Shown here: in pieces, positions 1 to 8,691 of the stretch
How positions within the stretch are numbered: the first letter of the stretch is position 1
Layout of the letters: each line of letters starts with the position of its first letter
Assembly: GCA_963921305.4 (NCBI GenBank)
Contig: CAWUEX030000003.1
Coordinates: 248,001-312,000, forward strand
Source of the DNA: CAWUEX02 sp963921305
GTDB lineage: Bacteria > Pseudomonadota > Alphaproteobacteria > Rhodospirillales > Rhodospirillaceae
Direction: 5' to 3'
Length of the DNA: 64,000 nt
Program-made: the position numbers and the translations under genes
The notes under the pieces: model-generated
Told to the model about the DNA's origin: nothing
What the model saw: the letters and a program-made list of their open reading frames with translations, nothing else
The model's database searches: none

Positions 1-114
1 AAGAAAAACGTTGAGGCGGCGATCAAGGAGATTACGGACGCATACAACGCCGGCACTCTAAAGGACGAAGATCGCTGGTATTGTCTGAAATGGATGCAGG
101 AGCACGTTCTTTGA
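1..114 (+). CDS. C-terminal end of an unidentified protein (truncated by window edge)
   Basis: Frame 1 is open from the first base to a TGA at 112-114 and gives 37 residues ending in WMQEHVL. The piece is Lys/Glu-rich and probably helical. Its stop overlaps the ATG of the next gene (ATGA), so it is very likely the preceding cistron of the same operon. Too little remains to name a family. Confidence 0.6.
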   Translation, partial: KKNVEAAIKEITDAYNAGTLKDEDRWYCLKWMQEHVL

Positions 115-1160
115 TGAAAACGGCTCAGGCTGCCATTCTGGTCGAACAAAAAGCCGACCTCGTCGTCGACACCATCGAACTACCGGATGAACTCGAGATC
201 GGCCAGGTTCTCGTTCGCCTGAAATACAGCGGTATCTGCGGCTCCCAGATTGGCGAAATCGATGGTGTTAAGGGGCCGGATAAATGGCTCCCTCACCTGC
301 TTGGCCATGAAGGATCTGGCGAGGTCGTTTCTATCGGCCCAGGCGTAAAGCACGTGCAGCCGGGCGATGCCGTCGTGCTGCACTGGCGTCCCTCCCTCGG
401 CATTCAGGCAGCCACACCAAAGTATATGTGGAACGGCAAGACCGTGAATGCCGGTTGGGTCACAACGTTCAACGAGTATGCGGTTGTCTCTGAAAACCGT
501 GTCACCGCAATCGATCCCGACACGGATATGAAAGTCGCCGCGTTGTACGGCTGCGCCGTCACCACAGGCTTCGGCGTCATCGACAACAAAGCGCGGATTA
601 GACTGGGCGAAACGGTCGTCGTGTTCGGCGCCGGCGGCATTGGACTGAACATCGTACAAGGCGCGGCCCTAGCCGGGGCAAGTACGATCGTCGCCATTGA
701 CCGCTTCGCCAACCGCCTAGACCTAGCCCGGCGGTGCGGCGCCACTCATATCGTCGACGGTTCGACCGAAGACCCCTGGGCCGTACTGGCTGATATTTTC
801 AAGACCCGCCCCCCAGATGTCTTCATCGATAATACGGGCAGTCCCGCTGTCATTGCGCAGGGCTACGACCTCACCAGCCCTGAGGGACGAGTTGTCCTGG
901 TGGGCGTGCCCAAAGCTGGAGATGACACGGCGCTCTATACGCTGAAGTTGCACTTCGGCAAGGAGATCACCGGTACCCATGGTGGCGAGGCCATCCCGCA
1001 GACAGACATCGCCCGGTATATGGCGTTGACCGATGCGCGCGATATCGACCTCAACGACATTATCACGGATATCGCCCCCCTATCCGAAGTGAATGATCTG
1101 ATTTCACGGATGCGGGACGGAACATCGGCCGGACGCTGCCTGATCGACTTTTCCCTATGA
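114..1160 (+). CDS. Zinc-type medium-chain alcohol/polyol dehydrogenase
   Basis: 348-residue MDR-family dehydrogenase, expected to oxidise or reduce a sugar or polyol hydroxyl with NAD(P). The N-terminal GroES-like domain has GICGSQ (Cys42) and GHEGSGE (His65, Glu66), and Cys147 in YGCAVTTG completes a likely catalytic zinc site. The Rossmann fingerprint GAGGIG lies at about 172-177. The four-cysteine structural-zinc lobe usual near residues 90-110 is absent. An in-frame TTG at 81 exists, but the ATG at 114 is preferred because it overlaps the upstream TGA and matches the usual family N-terminus. The gene overlaps the next one by ATGA. The context suggests a role in making a glycan precursor; the substrate is unknown. 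Confidence 0.85.
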   Translation: MKTAQAAILVEQKADLVVDTIELPDELEIGQVLVRLKYSGICGSQIGEIDGVKGPDKWLPHLLGHEGSGEVVSIGPGVKHVQPGDAVVLHWRPSLGIQAATPKYMWNGKTVNAGWVTTFNEYAVVSENRVTAIDPDTDMKVAALYGCAVTTGFGVIDNKARIRLGETVVVFGAGGIGLNIVQGAALAGASTIVAIDRFANRLDLARRCGATHIVDGSTEDPWAVLADIFKTRPPDVFIDNTGSPAVIAQGYDLTSPEGRVVLVGVPKAGDDTALYTLKLHFGKEITGTHGGEAIPQTDIARYMALTDARDIDLNDIITDIAPLSEVNDLISRMRDGTSAGRCLIDFSL

Positions 1161-2146
1161 GCAAAGTCCTCGTTATCGGCAGCAATTCATTCTCGGGCGC
1201 CAGCTTCATCGCTTCGATACTTAGTAAGGGCGTAGACGTGATCGGCGTCAGCCGGTCTGCGCAAGCCCAGAAAGAGTTTCTGCCCTATACCTGGGGCGAA
1301 AATCAGTCACGTTTCCGGTTTGAAAAGATAGACGTCAATCATGACCTCGACCGCCTAGATGCTCTCATCCGCGACGAGCGGATCGAAACGATTGTCAACT
1401 TCGCGGCGCAAAGCATGGTGGGGCAGAGTTGGGACCACCCCGAAGATTGGATGACGACGAACGTCGTTTCAGCCTCGAAAATGGCCGAGCGGCTGCGCAA
1501 GGTCGACTGGCTTGAGCGATACGTCCATATCACCACACCGGAAGTTTACGGCTCCACCGACGGCTGGATCACGGAAGATCACCCCTTTAATCCGTCCACA
1601 CCCTATGCCGTATCGCGTGCGGCAGGAGACATGATCTTTAAGATCTATCGCGAAAGCTTCGACCTGCCCGTGGTCAGCACCCGGGCAGCGAACGTGTACG
1701 GACCCGGCCAACAGCTCTACCGGATTATCCCCCGGACGATTCTATTCCTGCTGACGGATCGCAAGCTTCAGCTGCATGGCGGCGGCGTCTCGACACGGTC
1801 CTTCATCCACATGGACGACGTCTCAGAGGCGACGTGGCAGATCACCAAAGAGGCACCCGTGGGCGAGAGCTATCACATCTCGACCACTCGAATCGTCTCG
1901 ATCCGAGAGTTGGTGGAGATGATATGCGCCATGCTCAGCAAAGACTTCGAAGCCTGTGTCGATGTGGCGGAAGAGCGCCGCGGCAAGGACGATGCCTATT
2001 GGCTCAACAGCGACAAACTGAGGTCGGAACTGGGCTGGGCGGACAAAATCAGCCTTGAGGATGGTCTTGAGCACTGTATCGCCTGGGTGAAGGATAACCT
2101 TGAGGTTTTAAGTCAGAGCCCGCTGGAATATATTCATCGTCCGTAG
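1157..2146 (+). CDS. NAD-dependent nucleotide-sugar epimerase/dehydratase (extended SDR)
   Basis: 329 residues, extended short-chain dehydrogenase of the NDP-sugar 4,6-dehydratase/4-epimerase superfamily. A nucleotide-binding loop GSNSFSGASF is at about 8-17. The active-site strand TTPEVYGS (126-133) replaces the TDEVYG typical of RmlB. The substrate loop is RAANVYGPGQQ (177-187). The catalytic motif reads YAVSR at 150-154, so the Lys of the canonical YxxxK is Arg. It overlaps the dehydrogenase gene by ATGA and is followed by the transketolase pair, so it probably supplies or rearranges a keto-sugar nucleotide. Whether it is a dehydratase, an epimerase or a reductase cannot be decided here. 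Confidence 0.85.
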   Translation: MSKVLVIGSNSFSGASFIASILSKGVDVIGVSRSAQAQKEFLPYTWGENQSRFRFEKIDVNHDLDRLDALIRDERIETIVNFAAQSMVGQSWDHPEDWMTTNVVSASKMAERLRKVDWLERYVHITTPEVYGSTDGWITEDHPFNPSTPYAVSRAAGDMIFKIYRESFDLPVVSTRAANVYGPGQQLYRIIPRTILFLLTDRKLQLHGGGVSTRSFIHMDDVSEATWQITKEAPVGESYHISTTRIVSIRELVEMICAMLSKDFEACVDVAEERRGKDDAYWLNSDKLRSELGWADKISLEDGLEHCIAWVKDNLEVLSQSPLEYIHRP

Positions 2147-2162
2147 CCGCACCGCTAAAAAT

Positions 2163-3002
2163 ATGCCCGAAGCCCCAAATATCAGCGCCAACAGTGACCT
2201 TATCGATGTGGCCAGTGAGTTGCGCTACCGCATCGTCCGGACATCGCACGAGTCGCATACGCCCCACCTGGGGTCCTGCCTATCCTGTGTCGATCTTATG
2301 GTCTACCTGTACTGGCGCGTCCTCAAAATTGACCCAAGCAACCCACGGGCACCAGATCGAGACCGGTTTATCCTTAGCAAAGGACATGCCGCCCCTGCCC
2401 TGTTTCAGGTTCTGGCAGAACGCGGCTTTTTTCCGCGCGCTGATTTGGAAAACTACGGCGAGGATGGCTCTCTGTTTGGCGAACATCCGCCAGCCCCCTC
2501 CGCCCTCGCCGGCATCGAAGCAGCAACCGGATCATTGGGGCATGGCTTGCCGATGGGCCTTGGCATGGCCTTGGCCGCGCGGGTTTCGGACACTCCTTAC
2601 TCCGTATACGCCGTTCTCAGTGATGGGGAATGCAATGAAGGGTCGGTGTGGGAGGCCGCCCTGATGGCCGCGGCGCAGAAGGTCTCGAACCTCACCATCG
2701 CCGTGGATTACAACAAATGGCAAGCGACCGGGCGCAGCGACGAAGTGCTTGGGCTCGCGCCCCTCGCAGACAAGTGGCGGGCTTTCGGCTGGTGTGTTTC
2801 CGAGATCGACGGCAACGATTTCGGCGAGATTGAAAACGCGTTTGAGAGTCACAAAGATGACCCGCGCCCCAAGGCGATCATCGCCCACACGGTTAAAGGC
2901 CGGGGGGTGTCTTTCATGGAAGATGACAACAACTGGCACTATCGCATTCCCACTGCCGAGGAAGTACAGCAAGCGGCAAGTGAACTGGGAGTGAGAGGAT
3001 AG
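2163..3002 (+). CDS. Transketolase, N-terminal (TPP-binding) subunit
   Basis: 279 residues matching the N-terminal pyrophosphate-binding half of transketolase, which carries thiamine diphosphate and transfers two-carbon ketol units between sugars. Visible hallmarks are SKGHAAPAL near residue 75, GSLGHGLPMG, and the TPP/Mg motif SDGECNEG...DYNKWQ (about 153-182, the GDG-N26-N type). Full-length transketolase has about 650 residues; here the enzyme is split, and the partner subunit starts 6 bases downstream. Placement inside a sugar cluster suggests specialised branched- or long-chain sugar synthesis rather than the pentose phosphate pathway. Confidence 0.92.
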   Translation: MPEAPNISANSDLIDVASELRYRIVRTSHESHTPHLGSCLSCVDLMVYLYWRVLKIDPSNPRAPDRDRFILSKGHAAPALFQVLAERGFFPRADLENYGEDGSLFGEHPPAPSALAGIEAATGSLGHGLPMGLGMALAARVSDTPYSVYAVLSDGECNEGSVWEAALMAAAQKVSNLTIAVDYNKWQATGRSDEVLGLAPLADKWRAFGWCVSEIDGNDFGEIENAFESHKDDPRPKAIIAHTVKGRGVSFMEDDNNWHYRIPTAEEVQQAASELGVRG

Positions 3003-3008
3003 CCGTCC

Positions 3009-3950
3009 ATGCGCAATGCTTTTGCCGATGAAATCACGACTCTTGCTGACACAGATCCGCGATTGGTTCTGCTATCCGGAGATATCGGCAATCGGCTGTT
3101 CGACAAGCTGAAAAACAAGCACCCATCGCGTTTCTTCAACTGCGGCGTTGCCGAGGGCAACATGATGGGTGTCGCCGCAGGAATGGCTCTCAGCGGACTA
3201 CGGCCCGTTGTTTACACCATCACCCCCTTCACCACGACGCGCTGCCTGGAGCAAATCCGCGTCGATGTCGCTTACCACGATGCGCCTGTGGTGATTGTCG
3301 GGACCGGCTCAGGTTTATCCTACGCGAGCCTGGGGCCTACGCACCATTCTCTCGAAGACTTCTCGATCTTCCGCGCCATCCCCAAACTGCAGGTCTTAAC
3401 GCCCTATGATGCACCATCGTTGCGCGCCGTCCTGCGGCAAGCCTTGTCGGCGGACGTACCTACCTATATCCGGATCGGCAAGAAAGGCGAGCCCGAGCTG
3501 GTACCAGAGACGGACGCGGCCGGCATCGGCCAGGCCAAAACAGTGAGAGAGGGCACCGACGCCTGTATCTTAGCCGTTGGAACCATCGCGTCCGAGGCCA
3601 TCAAGGCAGCCGACGTTCTGGCCGAGAATCACGGCCTAAGCGCACGCGTCATGCTTATCAACACTGTAAAGCCGCTTGATACGACACTGATTGCCGGCCT
3701 CGCCAGCGAATTTCCGGCAGTGGTGACCGTCGAAGAACACTCGCGCGCCGGCGGCTTCGGTGAGCACGTGGCAGCCCTGATCGCGCATTCTGGCTCACCC
3801 ATGAAAATAACCTCGCTTGGGTGCCATGACGACTTTATGCACTCCATCGGCTCCCAGGCCTTCGCACGGCAATACTTTGAAATCGATGCCCCCAGCATCG
3901 TCAAAGCTGTGGTTGAGCAGAACGCATCCATCACGTCTTCTGCCGCATAA
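3009..3950 (+). CDS. Transketolase, C-terminal (pyrimidine-binding) subunit
   Basis: 313 residues corresponding to the pyrimidine-binding and C-terminal domains of transketolase/DXS. FFNCGVAEGNMMGVAAGMAL (about 38-57) carries the Glu that activates TPP. PTHHSLEDFSIFRAIP contains substrate-phosphate-binding His residues. The C-terminal domain includes AVGTIASEAIKAA and TVEEHSRAGGFGEHVA. It works as a heteromer with the preceding subunit. The stop TAA abuts the ATG of the following gene, which shows a compact operon. Confidence 0.92.
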   Translation: MRNAFADEITTLADTDPRLVLLSGDIGNRLFDKLKNKHPSRFFNCGVAEGNMMGVAAGMALSGLRPVVYTITPFTTTRCLEQIRVDVAYHDAPVVIVGTGSGLSYASLGPTHHSLEDFSIFRAIPKLQVLTPYDAPSLRAVLRQALSADVPTYIRIGKKGEPELVPETDAAGIGQAKTVREGTDACILAVGTIASEAIKAADVLAENHGLSARVMLINTVKPLDTTLIAGLASEFPAVVTVEEHSRAGGFGEHVAALIAHSGSPMKITSLGCHDDFMHSIGSQAFARQYFEIDAPSIVKAVVEQNASITSSAA

Positions 3951-4550
3951 ATGCTGATTGGCTTGGACTTCGACAACACGATCGTTTGCTATGACCAGGC
4001 GATTGCGGAGCTGGCTGCTGAACAGCTAAATATTCCCGCGTCGATAGACCGCACAAAGCAAGGCGTTCGCGATTTTCTGCGCCAGGAAAACCGCGAAGAC
4101 GAATGGACAGCTTTCCAGGGACATTTGTATGGACCCGGCATCGCGCGAGCCGTGCCGTTTCCAAATGCCATCGAAGTTATTGGTGATCTGCGAAGCGCCG
4201 GGCATCGCACTGTGATTATCAGTCATAAGACGCGATACCCTTACGCCGGCCCAAAACACGACCTGCATGCGGCAGCCCGGGGGTGGATCAAGACCCACCT
4301 CACCGCATCCGGAACCGCGCTGTTTTCCGATGATGACATCTTGCTCAATGAGACAAAGGACGACAAAGTCGATGTTATTCGCACTTTGGGATGCGACGTC
4401 TTTTTGGACGACTTGCCTGAAATATTGTCCCACCCGGCCTTTCCGGACCAGAGCCGCCCGATCCTCTTTGCTCCGGCAGGCTCAGAGATGGAACACCCGT
4501 TTACCGTTGTCTCTAGCTGGCAAGAGTTCCGCTCTCTATGCCCGGGCTAG
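3951..4550 (+). CDS. HAD-superfamily hydrolase (probable sugar-phosphate phosphatase)
   Basis: 199 residues. The N-terminal LDFDNTI contains the DxDxT nucleophile and acid (Asp6, Asp8). Motif II is in VIISHKT (about 86-92), and the C-terminal VFLDDLPEIL supplies the paired acidic residues that bind Mg. This fits a small phosphatase acting on a phosphorylated sugar intermediate. It begins immediately after the transketolase stop and overlaps the following kinase gene by 13 bases. The exact substrate is not evident. Confidence 0.8.
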   Translation: MLIGLDFDNTIVCYDQAIAELAAEQLNIPASIDRTKQGVRDFLRQENREDEWTAFQGHLYGPGIARAVPFPNAIEVIGDLRSAGHRTVIISHKTRYPYAGPKHDLHAAARGWIKTHLTASGTALFSDDDILLNETKDDKVDVIRTLGCDVFLDDLPEILSHPAFPDQSRPILFAPAGSEMEHPFTVVSSWQEFRSLCPG

Positions 4551-5554
4551 AAAACATCCGGCAGACTGTATCGGACTGGTGCCAGAGCATCCTAGGATGG
4601 ACCGGGCCCGATACCATTGAGCAACTCGCGGGTGGGGCAAATAATGCCGTCTTCCGGTGCGAGAGACGGGGCGAGAGCATTATTGTAAAAGCGTTCCCCG
4701 AGCCCACAGACGGACGCCCTGATCGATTTGGAGCGGAATGCACGTTCCTAACCTATGCAAACTCTGCCGCGCCGGATTATGTGCCAAAGTTAATCTTCGC
4801 CGATACGTCCGCCCGCATTCTGGCCATGGAGTTGTTAAGCGGCACTCCGTATCGATCCAGTCAAGACGTGAGCGCATCAGACATCAACCGCGCAGCAAAT
4901 TTTTTACGGGCTCTAAATTCGTCCGCAACCTCTGCCAGGCCTGACACGTCTCAGCGGGCCGCAGACGGCTTTCTCACTCTGTCTGAACACATCGAAAATG
5001 TAGCCGCGCGCGCGGAAGGGATGTCGTCGGAGCATATACCCCAAGAGCACCGAGCAGAGGCGCTATCAATCCTTGATGGATTGAAGACGAGCCTTGCGGA
5101 AACTAAGAAACAGGTTGCTCAAGCGATAGGGGGCGGCGCTATCGAGGATGCTTGGCCGGAGGACGGTCTAATTCTCTCGCCATCTGACTTCGGCTTTCAC
5201 AACGCTTTCAAATGCGGTGCTGGCGCTGTGTTTTTTGATTTTGAATTTGCTGGTTGGGATGACCCTGCCAAAACTATTGCTGACTTCTTTCTGCAGCCAA
5301 GAGTTCCGGTGGCCGCCGCCTACCGGGAAACGCTGCTTGACGGCGTGAAAGAGTGCATACCGGTCGAGGTTGTGAAAGCACGGGCAGACACGCTTACGCC
5401 GGTGCTACGTCTCAAGTGGGCGGCGATTGCGTTATCCGTGCTTCAGCCGGAACGGTGGGCCGCCCTGAACCAAATTACCTTTGACAAATCGCCTGAGATG
5501 CTTATCCGTGAGCGCTTCCAGACAGCACGCAATCTACTGAGCACCGGAGCTTAA
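4538..5554 (+). CDS. Aminoglycoside-phosphotransferase-fold small-molecule kinase
   Basis: 338 residues with the APH/choline-kinase fold. An N-terminal nucleotide-binding part contains GGANNAVFRC (about 29-38) and the presumed Lys in SIIVKAF. The Brenner-type catalytic loop is SDFGFHN near residue 214 and the metal-binding loop is DFEFAGWDDP. The His of the usual HGD is replaced by Ser, but the catalytic Asp and Asn are present. In this cluster it more likely phosphorylates a sugar, aminosugar or alcohol building block than confers drug resistance, though a self-protection role is possible. It starts inside the HAD gene, indicating translational coupling. Confidence 0.78.
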   Translation: MPGLENIRQTVSDWCQSILGWTGPDTIEQLAGGANNAVFRCERRGESIIVKAFPEPTDGRPDRFGAECTFLTYANSAAPDYVPKLIFADTSARILAMELLSGTPYRSSQDVSASDINRAANFLRALNSSATSARPDTSQRAADGFLTLSEHIENVAARAEGMSSEHIPQEHRAEALSILDGLKTSLAETKKQVAQAIGGGAIEDAWPEDGLILSPSDFGFHNAFKCGAGAVFFDFEFAGWDDPAKTIADFFLQPRVPVAAAYRETLLDGVKECIPVEVVKARADTLTPVLRLKWAAIALSVLQPERWAALNQITFDKSPEMLIRERFQTARNLLSTGA

Positions 5555-5555
5555 A

Positions 5556-6224
5556 TTGGCCTACATCGATTTCATGTCCCCCCTCCACAAAAGCACCTCG
5601 CGCGACTATCTGGCGCGGGTCAACGACCCGGATTATCCCAAGGCCAAGGCGGCCGAATTGGCGAAAAAATGGGATTTCGACTATTGGGACGGCGACCGGC
5701 GCATCAACTACGGCGGCTACAAATACATGGAGGGCCGCTGGGAAAAAGTCGCGGCTTTGTTCGTCGAACACTATGGCCTAAAAGCCGGCGACAAGGTTCT
5801 AGATATCGGGTGCGGCAAGGGATTTCTGATGTTCGACTTCACCAAGGTCTTGCCCGGCCTGGAGGTGCGCGGACTGGACATCTCGTCCTATGCCATTGAG
5901 AACGCAAAGCCTGAGATGAAAGACCTGATTGACGAAGGTTCTGCGTCTGACCTGCCCTATGAGGACGACGCATTCGATCTGGCGATTACGCTGAACACGC
6001 TGCACAACCTTCACTCTTACGACCTAGAGCCAGCGCTGAAAGAGTTAGAACGGGTTGCCAGAAACAAGTACATCTGCGTCGAATCATACCGGAACGAGAC
6101 AGAGAAGACGAACCTGCTGTATTGGCAAGTCACATGCGAGCAATTCAATACCCCAGAAGAATGGGAGTGGTGGTTTGCGAAATGCGGCTATACGGGCGAC
6201 CATTCATTCATATATTTTGAGTGA
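5556..6224 (+). CDS. Class I SAM-dependent methyltransferase
   Basis: 222 residues. The SAM-binding motif VLDIGCGKG lies at about 82-90, followed by acidic LDIS (post-I) and DAFDLAITLNTLHNL (motif II). The start is taken as the TTG at 5556 because a GGAG sits six bases upstream; an ATG at 5574 in the same frame has no comparable ribosome-binding site. It probably methylates a sugar intermediate or a small molecule of the cluster. It is separated by 1 base from the kinase stop. Confidence 0.8.
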   Translation: MAYIDFMSPLHKSTSRDYLARVNDPDYPKAKAAELAKKWDFDYWDGDRRINYGGYKYMEGRWEKVAALFVEHYGLKAGDKVLDIGCGKGFLMFDFTKVLPGLEVRGLDISSYAIENAKPEMKDLIDEGSASDLPYEDDAFDLAITLNTLHNLHSYDLEPALKELERVARNKYICVESYRNETEKTNLLYWQVTCEQFNTPEEWEWWFAKCGYTGDHSFIYFE

Positions 6225-6280
6225 TCAGACGCAAGGCTCGAATACTGGAACCACAATCGATTCTCCAAGGTAGGCGGTAG

Positions 6281-7459
6281 ATGCCAAGCGGCACGCACGT
6301 AGATGAGATAACTTGGACTGAGTGGCCTCAATATGATCAGGCCCACTATGATGCCGTCGCGCGTGTGATTCGTTCCAACAGACTGTTTAACGGCCCCGTA
6401 CTCAAAGAGTTTGAAAACGCTTTCGCGGAGTTTTCGGGTAACTCAGACAGCGTCGGTGTTGGCAACGCCACGCAAGGCCTTCACCTTGCGCTTGCCGCGC
6501 TTGATATCGGCTTGAATGACGAAGTGATCGTCACCCCCTACTCTTGGATTTCAAGCGCATCATGCGTTCTGATGCAAAATGCGATCCCGGTTTTCGCCGA
6601 TATTGAGCCCAACACCTTTGGCCTCAGTTTGGACGCGATTAAAGCGGCGGTGACCCCGCGCACAAAAGCCGTCGTTCTGGTTCATATGTTTGGATACCCA
6701 GCAGATGTCGCCGAGATTGCTGCTTTCTGCGCGGAAAAGAACATCGTGCTCGTTGAAGACTGTTCACATGCCTTTGGACTGCGTGTCGACGGCATCCATG
6801 TTGGCCTGATCGGTGATGCCGGCGTATTCAGCATGCAGCAACGCAAACCGATTAGCACCGGTGACGGTTGCGTCATCATCAGCAAACATCGGCATGTGAC
6901 CGAGAAGATTGGAAGACTGCGGTCATTCGGCGATGATGAACTCAGCTACAACTACCGGATGTCCGAGTTCTCAGCCGGCTTGGCCTTGGTCGGACTAGAG
7001 CGCCTGCCAAATGACAACCATACGCGGCGGCGATACGTCGATGTCTTCTGCGAAACCGTATCTGAGGCCTGTTTAATTAGGCCGCTGAAGTATGTCAGCG
7101 ATCGCAGCACTGCAGTCTATTACAGCCTGCTCCTTGACGTTGGAGATATGCCCGTCGACGACGCGAATGAACGTACCGCCGAGGCAAACACCCGCGGAGT
7201 TCCTTTGAAACGAACATGGACACCGCTTAATCGCCATCCGTATTTTAATCCGTCGAAGCCACCCGCCCGTGGCACCCCGTGGCTAGCTCCGTTGAATTCC
7301 GGGGCAACAGGCAGCGAACCTCAGGATTTCGCATCTTTACCGCTACCGGTGTCCGAAGAGTATCAACTAAGACGCTTGTACGAGCTTGAACTTCATCCCG
7401 CTTTGAACGAAGACCAAGTGCGGGGCGCAGCGCAAATCATCAGCAAGTGTTTTAGCTAG
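6281..7459 (+). CDS. DegT/DnrJ/EryC1-family PLP aminotransferase
   Basis: 392 residues of the sugar aminotransferase family, which transaminates keto-sugars or keto-cyclitols. Hallmarks are the N-terminal LFNGPVLKEFE, GVGNATQGLHLAL, PYSWISSASCVL, the PLP-binding VEDCSHAFG, and the Schiff-base Lys189 in SMQQRKPISTGDG. The QQxK form of the lysine motif is reminiscent of inosose aminotransferases such as StsC, but substrate assignment from one motif is weak. It lies 56 bases after the methyltransferase and 7 bases before the acetyltransferase, so amination followed by N-acylation is a natural reading. Confidence 0.88.
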   Translation: MPSGTHVDEITWTEWPQYDQAHYDAVARVIRSNRLFNGPVLKEFENAFAEFSGNSDSVGVGNATQGLHLALAALDIGLNDEVIVTPYSWISSASCVLMQNAIPVFADIEPNTFGLSLDAIKAAVTPRTKAVVLVHMFGYPADVAEIAAFCAEKNIVLVEDCSHAFGLRVDGIHVGLIGDAGVFSMQQRKPISTGDGCVIISKHRHVTEKIGRLRSFGDDELSYNYRMSEFSAGLALVGLERLPNDNHTRRRYVDVFCETVSEACLIRPLKYVSDRSTAVYYSLLLDVGDMPVDDANERTAEANTRGVPLKRTWTPLNRHPYFNPSKPPARGTPWLAPLNSGATGSEPQDFASLPLPVSEEYQLRRLYELELHPALNEDQVRGAAQIISKCFS

Positions 7460-7466
7460 GCGGCGT

Positions 7467-8654
7467 ATGGAATTCTCCCCATACACGCTAGACGATTTCG
7501 ACGACGTCCTTGCCCTGCTGCAGGACGCGTTTGACGATCCAAGACAGGCGGGTAATTTCAGCGCAATCGGAAAGTTCGAGGACGATTCCAGTTATAAGCG
7601 CTTTGTTGTTCGCTCGTCTGGCCGGCCGGTGGCTTATCTGGGCGTGGGCCTTCGGAACGTAAACTACGCGGACGCAATTCTTAGGATGGGCACGATCGGG
7701 CCGGTCGCCGTTACGCCTAGATCTCAAGGTGGGGGCGTCGGCAAAACGCTCATGCGCGAGACCCTGCACTTTCTCGAACAGGCAGGCCTGGACGGCGCGT
7801 ATATCCAGGGCATTCCCCACTACTACCAGAAATTCGGATTTTCGAAGTATCTCGATAAGGCCAAGATTGTCGTATCGACGAATGGTGCCGACGAGGCCAT
7901 CGCCAAAAACGTATCCGTTGAGCCGAATTGCCGCGACCAGGATGTTTTTTCCGGTCTCTACTCAAACTACAGCCACGAGGTTGCGTTTGCGGCCCGGCGC
8001 AACGCGGTGGATTGGGATTGGCTACTGGGTCCTGGGTCCAATTCCTATTACTTCTACAAGCCTAAGGTCTTTTTTGACAGCGAGGGCATGGCGATAGCTT
8101 ATGTCTGTGACGATGCCGAAATCGCAAATTCGCCGCGCGAGATTGTCACCTCTTCCGATCCTGTTCAGGCCAACATCGCGATTACGGCTATCAAAGACCA
8201 CTATGCGTCGCTTGGATGCCCCCAGGTCGAATTTAAGGTGCCGCCCAACTCACTCGTCTCGGGCCTCTTAGAGCAGGAGCCGTGTCAGAAAATTACTTAT
8301 GCCAATCCCCACGGCGGCGACTTGTGTTTGTTTTTCGATGAGTATGCCGTGGCGCAAAAACTCCAGCACGCCCTGTCGGATATAGCCGCACGCCCCGCTC
8401 TCGCATTTCAGGCTGAAGTTCGCTGCAAGAAGTTTTCTATCCGGCTGGAGAGCGATGGGACTGATAGCACGTGTGAGTTGTCGCCGAATTCGGTTGGTGA
8501 CGGAGTCAGCCTCGTGACGGCGATGGCGATGCGATTAAGTGATGCAGAAGCTAACGCGCATACGACGGCATGTGGCCTAGGGTCATACAAAGATATTCAG
8601 GCCCTGATGGTCCGGCGCCTGTCGCCTTTCATCTTCCAAGGCGACAATATGTAA
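7467..8654 (+). CDS. GNAT-family N-acetyltransferase with C-terminal extension
   Basis: 395 residues. The N-terminal half is a GNAT acetyl-CoA-binding domain with GPVAVTPRSQGGGVGKTLM (about 78-96), containing the acetyl-CoA loop, followed by GIPHYYQKFGF, a common GNAT end motif. The second half, about 200 residues, is not recognised; the overall size and two-part build recall Eis-like acetyltransferases. It directly follows the aminotransferase and could acetylate the new amino group. It is the last plus-strand gene of this block and converges on the carbamoyltransferase. Confidence 0.75.
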   Translation: MEFSPYTLDDFDDVLALLQDAFDDPRQAGNFSAIGKFEDDSSYKRFVVRSSGRPVAYLGVGLRNVNYADAILRMGTIGPVAVTPRSQGGGVGKTLMRETLHFLEQAGLDGAYIQGIPHYYQKFGFSKYLDKAKIVVSTNGADEAIAKNVSVEPNCRDQDVFSGLYSNYSHEVAFAARRNAVDWDWLLGPGSNSYYFYKPKVFFDSEGMAIAYVCDDAEIANSPREIVTSSDPVQANIAITAIKDHYASLGCPQVEFKVPPNSLVSGLLEQEPCQKITYANPHGGDLCLFFDEYAVAQKLQHALSDIAARPALAFQAEVRCKKFSIRLESDGTDSTCELSPNSVGDGVSLVTAMAMRLSDAEANAHTTACGLGSYKDIQALMVRRLSPFIFQGDNM

Positions 8655-8691
8655 TTTTGCAGACTCCGCGTTCGTGCGGGCGTGGTGAGAA

